From: an uncultured Arthrobacter sp.
Lineage (GTDB): Bacteria; Actinomycetota; Actinomycetes; Actinomycetales; Micrococcaceae
Direction of reading: 5' to 3'
NCBI GenBank assembly: GCA_937873245.1
Contig: CALMVY010000001.1
Location: 1-15,603, forward strand
Length of the DNA stretch: 15,603 nucleotides
Shown piece after piece: positions 6,018-13,859 of the stretch; the stretch's first letter is position 1, and every line of letters starts with the position of its first letter. The position numbers and the translations under genes are program-made. Below the pieces are notes generated by a model, which saw only the letters and a list, made by a program, of their open reading frames with translations, had not been told where the DNA came from and did not search any database.

Positions 6018-6394
6018 CAACTCCTCACGACAGTCACCGCCTCCACGAAATCGATCTGACCATCCGCCTGACGGAAGCGCCGGACGGCCCGGAATACGTG
6101 TTCCGGCTGTCGGCCAGCGGGGGCGCGCTCGCCGAAGGGTGCACGCTGCCGGATTCCGGGGCTGCCCTCGCGGCGGTGGAGCAGCACGGGGAGGACATCT
6201 TCTTCCCGAAGCCGGGTCCGCCGAAGATGTGCACCCAGCAGTACGGCGGCCCGCAGGTCGCTGTGGTGACCGGCTGGTTCCTCGGCCGGGAGGTCCACAG
6301 CACATTCAGCCGCACCGACGGCTGCGAGATTGCCCGCTGGCGTGCCATGGCGCCGCTGCTGGGCGGGGTTGCGGGTTCCACAGGGGCAATTTGA
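6014..6394 (+). CDS. Cytoplasmic SSI-like (subtilisin inhibitor-like) protein, degenerate
   Basis: This 126-residue protein shares with the upstream lipoprotein the blocks CTQQYGGPQVAVVTGW (73-88) and DGCEIARW (102-109), so it belongs to the SSI-like family. It differs in three ways. It has no signal peptide or lipobox, so it should stay in the cytoplasm. It has three cysteines (C43, C73, C104); the partner of C43 is replaced in the ALAAVEQ segment. The P1 position holds Gln75 instead of Met. The ATG overlaps the previous stop (ATGA) and has GGAAGGA 5 nt upstream, so it is translationally coupled to the glycosylase-like gene. It may be a former inhibitor turned to another binding role, or an inhibitor of an internal protease. 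The family assignment is firm enough; the function is not. Confidence 0.78.
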   Translation: MTTPHDSHRLHEIDLTIRLTEAPDGPEYVFRLSASGGALAEGCTLPDSGAALAAVEQHGEDIFFPKPGPPKMCTQQYGGPQVAVVTGWFLGREVHSTFSRTDGCEIARWRAMAPLLGGVAGSTGAI

Positions 6395-6431
6395 GCCCCG
6401 CGGAACCTCGCAGGCGCCACCACTTAACAGG

Positions 6432-6475
6432 CAAAGGCAATGGCCGACGGTGCGAACCGCCGGCCATTGCCTTTG
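6432..6475. terminator. Shared hairpin terminator between convergent genes
   Basis: CAAAGGCAATGGCCG at 6432-6446 pairs perfectly with 6461-6475. The inner part pairs again (CGGT with ACCG) around a GCGA tetraloop, giving a long, nearly continuous hairpin. A TTTGTTGT tail follows on the + strand. It lies between the SSI-like gene and the oppositely oriented protease gene, so it likely ends both transcripts. Confidence 0.85.
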
Positions 6476-6494
6476 TTGTCAGGTTGAGCTGCGC

Positions 6495-9400
6495 CTAGAT
6501 GGCGTTGTTGGGGCGCTCAAGCTCCTGGTTCTGGAACTTGGACTGCGCGGCTGCGCCGTCCGGGGTCGGCGCCACCGAGGCAACGCCTGCAGCGTTCACG
6601 ACGACGGTGACGAACGTCGGCTCGCTGGCACCGGCAAACGTGATCCGGCCGATGTAGGAACCGGGCTTCAGTTCCATCCAGTTCAGCGTGATCTTGCCCG
6701 TTTCACCGTTCGGCAGCACCAGCGGGTTCGGCGTGATGGTCGCGTTCTTCTCGTTGGCACCGAGGATCGCGGCATCGACGCTTGCCTTCGTGGCCTTGCC
6801 GTCCGGGCTCGAGTACAGGTTCGCGTAGATCGTGTACTCGCCCGCGGTCGGGTTCGAGATCGACAGTGTCTCGCTGGCCGACGACGTCGCCACCTGCTCG
6901 ACGCCCCGTGGCGTGACGACCCACATGTCGAAGTCCGCTGCCGGGTCGGAAGAGATGACCGAGAACTTGGCCAGCGGAACGCCGGCCTTGACCGTCACCT
7001 TCTTGACGTGGGTCGAGGCATCGGCGCGGCCCGCGAACGGACCCGGGACCAGCTCCACGGCAGTGGAATCCGCCTGGGACAGGCCGTCCAGGGTCATGTT
7101 GACAGGCGAGTTGGTGCCGGAGACAACGCTGATGTCGCCCGAGCCGGTGCCGGACTCGGTGCTCAGGAAGACATCCTTCGCAGCGACGACAGACTGGGGC
7201 CGGACTGCGATCGGCGAGGTCACGGTCTTGCCTGCGCCAGTCCAGCTCAGTGAACCCATGGCGAACTTGCCCAGGGCAGCGCTCTTGTTCTCAAAGGTGA
7301 CCTTGAAGGTCTTCTTCTCGCCGGCGGCCTTGAAGTTCAGGGCTGCCGGGGCCACATTGACCTGGATTCCGGGCACATTGGCTTTGACCTTGTAGACGCC
7401 CGGGGTCAGGGCGGTGACCGTGCGGGTGACCTCGATCTTGCCGGTCAGGTTGCCCAGCGAGAAGGACGCGACGTTCATGTCCCGCGGCAGCGTGCTGGAC
7501 GGCATGCCGACGTTGATTCCCGTGCCCTGGATGAACTTCCACCAGTCCTCTTCGTTGGCGTCGTAGACAAGGCCCGGATCGACCATGCGTGCCGGATCCA
7601 CCTGGCCCGCGCCGGTGGCGTGGACGTCGGTGTTCTTAGAGCCGTCGGCGTTCACCACGTTGCCGGCTGTGGTCATCATGGCGGACTTGACCGTTGCGGG
7701 GGACCACTTCGGGTTCTTGCCCAGGAGCAGCGCGCCGAAGCCGGCAACGTGAGGTGCCGCCATCGAGGTACCGGACATAAACCCGAACTTTGCACCGCCG
7801 GCGCCAATCGGCGAGACACCGGCCAGGACTGCTACACCCGGAGCTGCGACGTCAGGCTTCAGCAGGTCCGAATCGGTGGCGAGCAGCGGCCCGCGGGAGG
7901 AGAAGCCGGCGATCTGCGGCTGCGCTTCCAGCGGGAGTCCGGTGGTGTCCTTGTTGACCAGGGAAACCTTGATATCCGGGGTGGCTGTCACCTTGGTCTT
8001 GATGGCCTCGGTGGCGGGCGGGTTCACGTGAACGGTCGGAACGGCGTGCTGGTCGGTGTCCAGCGAGGAATTGCTCAGGTTCACCAGGATCATGCCGACG
8101 CCGCCGCCGCGGGCAACCTCGGCGCTCTTGGCGACGCGGTCGACAACGCCACGGTCGCAGACGACGACCTTGCCGGCGACCTTCGCCGGGTCCAGGGTGC
8201 CGGGGCCGCACAGCGCGGGGGACGACGGCGGGGTCGCCGCGGCCGCGTTGGCAGCCAGCACCACGCCGGCGTCCTTGACTTCCTTGTTCATAATGCTGGC
8301 GCCGCGGAACTTGGTGCCGTCAGCGAATTCAACCGTGCCCTGAAGCTCCTGGGAGAAGCTGCTGGCCGCTACCGTGGTGACCCACGGGCCGCCGTGGTTG
8401 ACGGTGCTCGCCGTCGGACCGGAGTTTCCGGCCGAGGCGGCGACGAAGATGCCTGCGGAGGCAGCGTTCAGGAAAGCAATCGACACGGGGTCAATGACGG
8501 ACGTCGCGGAACCTGAGATCGAGTAGTTCAGCACGTCGACGCCGTCTTTGACGGCCCGGTCGACGGCGGCCACGGACGAGGAGCTGTAGCAGCCGCCGGT
8601 GTTGGGGTCGGTGTCTTCCCAGCAGACCTTGTAAACGGAGAGCTTGGCGGCCGGCGCGATGCCGCTCGTCAGGCCGAAGCTGCGCCCGTCCACGAAGGTC
8701 TCGACATTGGCGTTGCCCGCCGCGGTGCTTCCCGTGTGGGTGCCGTGGCTGTCGACATCGACCGGGGACAGCAGTTCTGCCGGAGAACGGTCGCCCGGGG
8801 GTACGTACTTCAGGAAGTCCTCGGCGAAGTAGTGCGCGCTCAGGACCTTGGAGTTACAGGCGGAACCGTCGAAGTCCTGGCCCTTCTGGCACTCACCGAT
8901 AAAGGTGTCGCCGTCGGACTTGAGCATTGCGATCTTGCCGTCCGCCGTCCTGTACGGCACACCGACGACAGGCTCGCCAACGAGGGGCTTGACCTCTTCC
9001 CCGGCGAAGAACGCGCTGGACGGGGTGTAGCCGGTGTCGATGATGCCGACGACGACGCCCTTGCCGGCGCCGTCCTGGCCGCCGAACTCCGTGTTCCAGG
9101 TTCCATTGGCTCCGCTGAGCTTCAGGAAGTCGGTGCTGGAGTAGTCCGGAGCGTTTTCCGTGTCAGGGGCTACCGTGAGCACGCTGGGGTCCTTGGCCAA
9201 TTTGAGGGCCTGGTCCGCGGTGAGGGTGGCACTGAATCCGTTGAGGGCGGCGGTGAACTGCCGGTTGATCTGGACGTTCTGCTTGCCCGCTACGTCGGCC
9301 TGCCTCTTTTCGAGGTGCGCCTCGTACTTCTTGACCTCGGCCCTGTTGGCGTCGAGCTTCTTGCCCGCTGCCGGCTTGGTTGCAGCCAGTCCGGGCGTGC

Positions 9401-9635
9401 CGCCGTCATACGTGGCTGCCGGCTTCTCGGTCAGGACAACGATGTAGCGGCCGTCCTTGTAGCTGTTGGGGTCCAGATTCTTCTGGGCAACCGCCGCAAC
9501 GGTGGAGCCCTGCGCTGGGGCCGCGGTGGCGGGCGAAATAGCGACTGTTGTCAAGAGCACCGGCAAGCCCAGGGTCAGTGCCACGGCCCTCCGGAGTCCC
9601 CCGCTTCGAAGGAAGCTCTTTCCTGGTGTATTCAC
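6495..9635 (-). CDS. Secreted subtilisin-like serine protease (S8) with propeptide, PA insert and C-terminal beta domains
   Basis: A 1046-residue subtilase. Residues 1-39 are a Sec signal peptide (ending SPATAA). An I9-type propeptide covers about 55-160, with YIVVLTEKP and LNGFSATLT. The catalytic triad is Asp200 (GIIDTG), His297 (DSHGTHTG) and Ser624 (SGTSMAAPH), with oxyanion Asn404 (SAGNSGP). A protease-associated (PA) domain is inserted at about 455-560 (VVVCDRG, VGMILVNLS), as in cucumisin and lactocepin-type enzymes. A fibronectin-III-like domain lies at about 723-812, then further beta-rich domains to the end, one PPC-like around 870-955. No sorting signal or membrane anchor follows, so it should be released. 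It starts with GTG; GAAAGG lies about 11 nt upstream, a wide spacing. Two SSI-family genes converge on it and may encode its inhibitors. Confidence 0.94.
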   Translation of the reverse strand: MNTPGKSFLRSGGLRRAVALTLGLPVLLTTVAISPATAAPAQGSTVAAVAQKNLDPNSYKDGRYIVVLTEKPAATYDGGTPGLAATKPAAGKKLDANRAEVKKYEAHLEKRQADVAGKQNVQINRQFTAALNGFSATLTADQALKLAKDPSVLTVAPDTENAPDYSSTDFLKLSGANGTWNTEFGGQDGAGKGVVVGIIDTGYTPSSAFFAGEEVKPLVGEPVVGVPYRTADGKIAMLKSDGDTFIGECQKGQDFDGSACNSKVLSAHYFAEDFLKYVPPGDRSPAELLSPVDVDSHGTHTGSTAAGNANVETFVDGRSFGLTSGIAPAAKLSVYKVCWEDTDPNTGGCYSSSSVAAVDRAVKDGVDVLNYSISGSATSVIDPVSIAFLNAASAGIFVAASAGNSGPTASTVNHGGPWVTTVAASSFSQELQGTVEFADGTKFRGASIMNKEVKDAGVVLAANAAAATPPSSPALCGPGTLDPAKVAGKVVVCDRGVVDRVAKSAEVARGGGVGMILVNLSNSSLDTDQHAVPTVHVNPPATEAIKTKVTATPDIKVSLVNKDTTGLPLEAQPQIAGFSSRGPLLATDSDLLKPDVAAPGVAVLAGVSPIGAGGAKFGFMSGTSMAAPHVAGFGALLLGKNPKWSPATVKSAMMTTAGNVVNADGSKNTDVHATGAGQVDPARMVDPGLVYDANEEDWWKFIQGTGINVGMPSSTLPRDMNVASFSLGNLTGKIEVTRTVTALTPGVYKVKANVPGIQVNVAPAALNFKAAGEKKTFKVTFENKSAALGKFAMGSLSWTGAGKTVTSPIAVRPQSVVAAKDVFLSTESGTGSGDISVVSGTNSPVNMTLDGLSQADSTAVELVPGPFAGRADASTHVKKVTVKAGVPLAKFSVISSDPAADFDMWVVTPRGVEQVATSSASETLSISNPTAGEYTIYANLYSSPDGKATKASVDAAILGANEKNATITPNPLVLPNGETGKITLNWMELKPGSYIGRITFAGASEPTFVTVVVNAAGVASVAPTPDGAAAQSKFQNQELERPNNAI

Positions 9636-9927
9636 GTGTGGTTGAACCTTTCATAAGGAACGGTCCCGGCGTTACAGCCGGGTCAAGGGGCTGGGAGGAC
9701 AGAAAGAGCTGAGACTCTCAGGGCCCCACGGATACCAGCCGATTCATACAGTACAGACTGAGAGCCGGATATGACATAGAACACATAGCAGAAATCAAAA
9801 TTTGTCACATAATTCGACAGCACCCCGCGGGCGGGGGCCGGAAGGGGCTGGCGAAGACCTCCGCGGAGACGCCGCAAAACGGCCTGCCGCACGTTGGCGC
9901 AGCGCCCCTCGGGCCGCTCCTGTCCGC
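9636..9927. other. Upstream region of the protease gene
   Basis: This 292-bp stretch holds no supported gene. The protease promoter must lie here, most likely in the AT-rich part at about 9735-9815, which stands out from the GC-rich surroundings. Two small palindromes are present: CTGAGA-C-TCTCAG at 9709-9721 (with another CTGAGA at 9768-9773), and CCCGGC/GCCGGG at 9665-9682, which would form a hairpin in the leader RNA about 30 nt before the GTG. Either could have a regulatory role; none is proven. Confidence 0.5.
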
Positions 9928-10113
9928 CTACTGGCGGGGCGTGCGGACCACTTCACTGATCCAGGCGCGGGTCTTGTCATCGAGAGGCCCGGCCACATTG
10001 CTCTGCCTGGCCCGGCGGTCCGCCTTGATCTTCTGCAGGACCATCCGCCCAAGACCCGCGAAGACGGCGGCGGCAACAACGGGCAACAGCACGGATTTCG
10101 ATTTCTCAGCCAT
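9928..10113 (-). CDS. Small single-pass membrane protein, unknown function (61 aa)
   Basis: I do not recognise the family. The product starts MAEKSKSVLLPVV and has one predicted membrane segment at about residues 7-24 (VLLPVVAAAVFAGLGRMV). A basic stretch follows (LQKIKADRRARQ), so the C-terminal side probably faces the cytoplasm. The rest is KTRAWISEVVRTPRQ. The ATG at 10113 has no RBS, but a TAGCAT box ends 6 nt before it, as expected for a leaderless transcript. The GTG at 10119, two codons earlier, is less likely. It is transcribed divergently from purS. Confidence 0.65.
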   Translation of the reverse strand: MAEKSKSVLLPVVAAAVFAGLGRMVLQKIKADRRARQSNVAGPLDDKTRAWISEVVRTPRQ

Positions 10114-10119
10114 AAGCAC

Positions 10120-10125
10120 ATGCTA
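10120..10125 (-). promoter_or_regulatory. Putative -10 box of a leaderless transcript (61-aa gene)
   Basis: On the minus strand TAGCAT is followed by six bases and then the ATG at 10113. In actinobacteria a TANNNT box at this distance places the transcription start on the A of the start codon. The same arrangement occurs before the DUF503 gene (TAGGCT at 15221-15226). Confidence 0.5.
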
Positions 10126-10276
10126 CTGACGGGGCACCGGGGTGACCATAGTGTCGTCGCAGGTCACACCGCACGACAAGGCCGTCCGCCGAAGATCGCT
10201 CCCGGCCTTTCACCCGGCACCGGGGCGGGCATGGTTCACACTCCCGGTCGGATGCGGCCGGACGCGCCGCGGCCGG

Positions 10277-10282
10277 TAGAAT
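10277..10282 (+). promoter_or_regulatory. Putative -10 element of the purSQL operon
   Basis: TAGAAT followed by GGGC lies 130 bp before the purS ATG and predicts a leader of roughly 123 nt. It fits the TARAMTGGGC pattern seen before lysC and the SSI lipoprotein gene. No -35 match is visible. The rest of 10114-10411 (298 bp) shows no gene and no structure I could identify as a known purine riboswitch. Confidence 0.5.
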
Positions 10283-10411
10283 GGGCATGCAAGCTCGCGG
10301 AGCGCCCTTTCACGTTGTGTTCACCACACTGAATTCCCACACAGCGGACCGGCGTGAGACGGCACCACTCCGCTGCGCCCTTACCCAATGCTCACGCACA
10401 GGAGTTGCCGG

Positions 10412-10663
10412 ATGCCCCGGATCGTTGTCGACGTCATGCCCAAGCCCGAGATTCTCGACCCGCAGGGGAAGGCCATCGTGGGTGCACTCCCCCGGTTGGG
10501 CTTCACCGCGTTTAGCGCCGTCCGCCAGGGCAAGCGCTTTGAACTCACCGTTGACGGCGAGGTGACCGAGGAAATCCTGGCCCAGGCCCGGAACGCCGCA
10601 GAGACCCTCCTGTCCAACCCGGTCATCGAGGACGTCGTCAACGTCGAGGTCGTCGAGGCCTGA
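10412..10663 (+). CDS. purS: Phosphoribosylformylglycinamidine synthase subunit PurS
   Basis: PurS is the small dimeric subunit that links PurQ and PurL in the multi-protein FGAM synthase. It has 83 residues, the usual size. Family features seen are PRIVVDVMPKPEILDPQGKA near the N terminus and GKRFELTVDG in the middle. The ATG at 10412 has AGGAG 7 nt upstream; the frame is open to an earlier ATG at 10388, which would add eight unlikely residues and lose the RBS. It heads the purS-purQ-purL cluster, with purQ starting 1 nt after its stop. Confidence 0.96.
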   Translation: MPRIVVDVMPKPEILDPQGKAIVGALPRLGFTAFSAVRQGKRFELTVDGEVTEEILAQARNAAETLLSNPVIEDVVNVEVVEA

Positions 10664-10664
10664 C

Positions 10665-11435
10665 ATGACTGAACTCCCCCTGATCGGCGAGGCCGTCGCC
10701 GTCGCCGCCCACGCTCCTGATGTTCGCAAGCTCACAGGTGCAAGGATCGGCGTCGTCACCTTCCCCGGCACCCTGGACGACCGCGACGCCGTTCGTGCCG
10801 TCCGCCTGGCCGGCGCAACCCCCGTGGCCCTCTGGCACGCAGACACTACTTTGGGTGACGTCGACGCCGTCGTCATTCCCGGCGGTTTTTCCTACGGCGA
10901 TTACCTGCGCGCCGGCGCCATTTCCCGGTTCGCGCCGCTGATGTCCAGGATCATCGACGCCGCCAACTCAGATGCCAGGCTGCCTGTCCTGGGCATCTGC
11001 AACGGCTTTCAGATCCTCACCGAATCGCACCTGCTCCCCGGCTCGATGATCAAGAACGACCACCTGAAGTTCATGTGCCGTGACCAGGTCCTGCGCGTGG
11101 AGAACAACTCCACCGCCTGGACCGGGGACTACGCCGTCGGCCAGGAAATCACCGTGCCGCTGAAGAACCAGGACGGCCAGTACATCGCGGACGAGAAGAC
11201 CCTGGATGCCTTGGAGGCGGAGGGCCGTGTGGTGTTCCGCTACGTTGGCTGGAACCCGAACGGCTCGCGCCGCGATATTGCCGGCATCTCCAGCGCCGCG
11301 GGCAACGTGGTGGGCCTCATGCCGCACCCGGAGCACGCCGTGGAGGCAGGTTTCGGCCCCGAAGACGGCTCCGGCACCGAGGGCCTCGGCTTCTTCACCT
11401 CTGTCCTGAACAAGATCGTGGGAGACAACAAATGA
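10665..11435 (+). CDS. purQ: Phosphoribosylformylglycinamidine synthase subunit PurQ (glutaminase)
   Basis: PurQ is a class I glutamine amidotransferase that hydrolyses glutamine and passes ammonia to PurL. The nucleophile is Cys112 in PVLGICNGFQIL, and the triad is completed by His221 and Glu223 in MPHPEH. GARIGVVTFPGTLDDRD (25-41) and IPGGFSYGDYLRAGAI (71-86) are family blocks. The length is 256 residues, about 25 longer than many PurQ proteins; the extra is a hydrophilic N-terminal tail with no later start codon able to replace it. GAGG lies 7 nt upstream of the ATG, within the end of purS. Its stop overlaps the purL start (ATGA), so translation of the two is coupled. Confidence 0.97.
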   Translation: MTELPLIGEAVAVAAHAPDVRKLTGARIGVVTFPGTLDDRDAVRAVRLAGATPVALWHADTTLGDVDAVVIPGGFSYGDYLRAGAISRFAPLMSRIIDAANSDARLPVLGICNGFQILTESHLLPGSMIKNDHLKFMCRDQVLRVENNSTAWTGDYAVGQEITVPLKNQDGQYIADEKTLDALEAEGRVVFRYVGWNPNGSRRDIAGISSAAGNVVGLMPHPEHAVEAGFGPEDGSGTEGLGFFTSVLNKIVGDNK

Positions 11436-13771
11436 CGGAGACGTCAGCGGGCCGGACGGCCGGCACCGCCACCGAGACCAAGAAGTTCAACATCGACACC
11501 GTCGAGAACGCGGCCAAGACCCCGGACGTGGAGCTCCCCTGGGCCGAGCTGGGCCTGAAGCAGAACGAGTTCGACGAGGTGGTCAAGGTCCTGGGCCGTC
11601 GCCCCACCGGCGCCGAGCTCGCCATGTACTCCGTCATGTGGAGCGAGCACTGCTCCTACAAGTCCTCGAAGAACCACCTGCGCCAATTCGGCGAAAAGGT
11701 GACCGACGAGATGAAGAAGGACATGCTCGTCGGCATCGGCGAAAACGCCGGTGTCACCAACCTGGGCGACGGCTGGGCCGTGACGTTCAAGATCGAGTCC
11801 CACAACTCGCCGTCGTTCGTGGAGCCCTACCAGGGTGCGGCCACCGGCATCGGCGGCATTGTCCGCGACATCATCTCCATGGGCGCCCGCCCGGTGGCTG
11901 TCATGGATCCGCTGCGCTTCGGCGCCATCGACCACCCGGACACGGCCCGCGTTATGCACGGCGCCGTGGCCGGCATCGGCGGCTACGGCAACTCCCTGGG
12001 CCTGCCGAACATCGGCGGCGAGATGGTCTTCGACTCGGTGTATCAGGGCAACCCGCTGGTCAACGCCCTTGCGGTCGGCGTTATGCGGCACGAGGACATC
12101 CGCCTCGCCAACGCCTCGGGCAAGGGCAACAAGGTAGTGCTGTTCGGCGCCCGCACCGGCGGCGACGGGATCGGCGGCGCCTCCGTGCTGGCCTCCGAGT
12201 CCTTCGACGACACCAAGCCGTCCAAGCGCCCCGCCGTCCAGGTGGGCGACCCCTTCGCCGAGAAGGTCCTGATCGAATGCTGCCTCGAGCTGTTCAAGGG
12301 CTCCCTGGTCGAGGGCATCCAGGACCTCGGCGCCGCAGGCATTTCCTGCGCCACGTCCGAGCTCGCCTCCAACGGCGACGGCGGCATGGAAGTCGAGCTG
12401 ACCTCCGTCCTGCTGCGTGACCCCACCCTGACCCCGGGCGAGATCCTGATGTCCGAGTCGCAGGAACGCATGATGGCCGTGGTCACCCCGGAGAACATCG
12501 CCGCGTTTGAAGCCGTGATGGACAAGTGGGCCGTGGAGTACTCCTGGCTGGGCGAGGTGACCGACACCGGCCGCCTGATCATCACGTGGGAAGGCGAAGT
12601 CATCGTCGACGTCGACCCGCGCACCGTGGCCCACGACGGTCCGGTCTACGACCGCCCGTACGCGCGCCCCGAATGGCAGGACACCGTGCAGGCCGATGCC
12701 TTCACCGGGTCCGTACAGGATGCCGGCCGCCCCTCCGCTCCCGCGGAACTGGCCGCCGCCATCACCGAGCTCGTCGCTTCACCGAACATGTGCAGCAAGT
12801 CCTGGATCACCAACCAGTACGACCGCTACGTCGGCGGCAACACCGCCATGGCGTTCCCGGACGATGCCGGCGTGGTCCGGGTGGACGAGGAATCCGGGCT
12901 TGGCGTGGCCCTGGCCACCGACGCCAACGGCCGCTACACCTACCTCGATCCGTACCACGGCGCGCAACTGGCCCTCGCCGAGGCGTACCGGAACGTCGCC
13001 ACCTCCGGCGCCGTGCCGATGGCGGTGAGCGACTGCCTGAACTTCGGCTCCCCCGAGGACCCCGACGTGATGTGGCAGCTGGCCGAAGCCATCCGCGGCC
13101 TGTCCGACGCCTGCATGGTGCTCGGCATCCCGGTCACCGGCGGCAACGTCTCGCTGTACAACCAGACCGGCACCACCCCCATCCACCCCTCCCCCGTGGT
13201 GGCTGTGCTCGGCAAGTTCGACGACGTCGCCCGCCGCACGCCGTCGGGCTGGAAGGAAGACGGCCAGGCCATCTACCTGCTCGGCACGACGGCGGCGGAA
13301 CTGGACGGCTCGGAGTGGTCCAACATGCGTGGGCACCTCGGCGGGCTGCCGCCCAAGGTTGACCTCGCCGCCGAACGCGAACTGGGCGAGATCCTGATCA
13401 ACGCCTCCCGCGACGGCATGGTGGACTCCGCGCACGACCTCTCCGAAGGCGGCCTCGCGGCAGCCCTCGTGGAGTCCTCGCTGCGCTACGGCGTCGGTGC
13501 CCGGATCGCCCTGCAGGACGTCCTGGACCGCGACGGCGTGGACCTGTTCACGGCGCTGTTCTCCGAGACGCAGGGCCGCGCCATCGTGGCCGTGCCCCGC
13601 TCCGAGGAGATCCGTTTCAAGGACATGTGCACCGCGCGCGGCTTCGCGCACATCCGGATCGGAGTTGTGGACGCCGAGGGCGGCACGCTGGAGATCAACG
13701 GCGTCGAGACCATGAACCTCGAGTCGCTCCGCGAAGCCCACGAGGCCACCCTCCCGAAGTACTTCGGCTAG
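11432..13771 (+). CDS. purL: Phosphoribosylformylglycinamidine synthase subunit PurL
   Basis: PurL is the synthetase subunit. It uses ATP and PurQ-derived ammonia to convert FGAR to FGAM, the fourth step of purine synthesis. It has 779 residues, the small PurL type that needs PurS and PurQ. The active-site His73 lies in MWSEHCSYKSSK, and the nucleotide-binding block spans residues 120-147 (ESHNSPSFVEPYQGAATGIG). Later blocks include VPMAVSDCLNFGSPEDP and GIPVTGGNVSLYNQ in the second half, which repeats the fold of the first. A 19-residue hydrophilic tail precedes the conserved start. GGAG lies about 8 nt before the ATG. The gene ends at a palindrome. Confidence 0.98.
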   Translation: MTETSAGRTAGTATETKKFNIDTVENAAKTPDVELPWAELGLKQNEFDEVVKVLGRRPTGAELAMYSVMWSEHCSYKSSKNHLRQFGEKVTDEMKKDMLVGIGENAGVTNLGDGWAVTFKIESHNSPSFVEPYQGAATGIGGIVRDIISMGARPVAVMDPLRFGAIDHPDTARVMHGAVAGIGGYGNSLGLPNIGGEMVFDSVYQGNPLVNALAVGVMRHEDIRLANASGKGNKVVLFGARTGGDGIGGASVLASESFDDTKPSKRPAVQVGDPFAEKVLIECCLELFKGSLVEGIQDLGAAGISCATSELASNGDGGMEVELTSVLLRDPTLTPGEILMSESQERMMAVVTPENIAAFEAVMDKWAVEYSWLGEVTDTGRLIITWEGEVIVDVDPRTVAHDGPVYDRPYARPEWQDTVQADAFTGSVQDAGRPSAPAELAAAITELVASPNMCSKSWITNQYDRYVGGNTAMAFPDDAGVVRVDEESGLGVALATDANGRYTYLDPYHGAQLALAEAYRNVATSGAVPMAVSDCLNFGSPEDPDVMWQLAEAIRGLSDACMVLGIPVTGGNVSLYNQTGTTPIHPSPVVAVLGKFDDVARRTPSGWKEDGQAIYLLGTTAAELDGSEWSNMRGHLGGLPPKVDLAAERELGEILINASRDGMVDSAHDLSEGGLAAALVESSLRYGVGARIALQDVLDRDGVDLFTALFSETQGRAIVAVPRSEEIRFKDMCTARGFAHIRIGVVDAEGGTLEINGVETMNLESLREAHEATLPKYFG

Positions 13772-13796
13772 TCCCCACCACCGCCACCACCACCAT

Positions 13797-13852
13797 CGAC
13801 TGCTCCGTAACTGCCCTTTTGAACCCTCAGAACGGCAGTTACGGAGCAGTCG
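13797..13852. repeat. 48-bp palindromic element, copy 1 (after purL)
   Basis: CGACTGCTCCGTAACTGCC at 13797-13815 is the exact reverse complement of 13834-13852, giving a 19-bp stem with an 18-nt centre. The core, 13801-13848, aligns without gaps to the element at 14862-14909 (37 of 48 identical). It lies between purL and the convergent DUF559 gene, so it could act as a bidirectional terminator, though no T-run follows. Confidence 0.8.
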
Positions 13853-13859
13853 CTGTGGT

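Noticed and set aside
11444..12634. Long minus-strand open frame antisense to purL (396 codons)
   Set aside because: Composition is that of a GC-rich shadow frame, rich in Gly, Val, Asp and His, with no recognisable domain; purL on the other strand is certain.
13774..13795. CCACCACCGCCACCACCACC short tandem run after purL
   Set aside because: A simple short repeat that can arise by chance in GC-rich DNA; no evidence of function.
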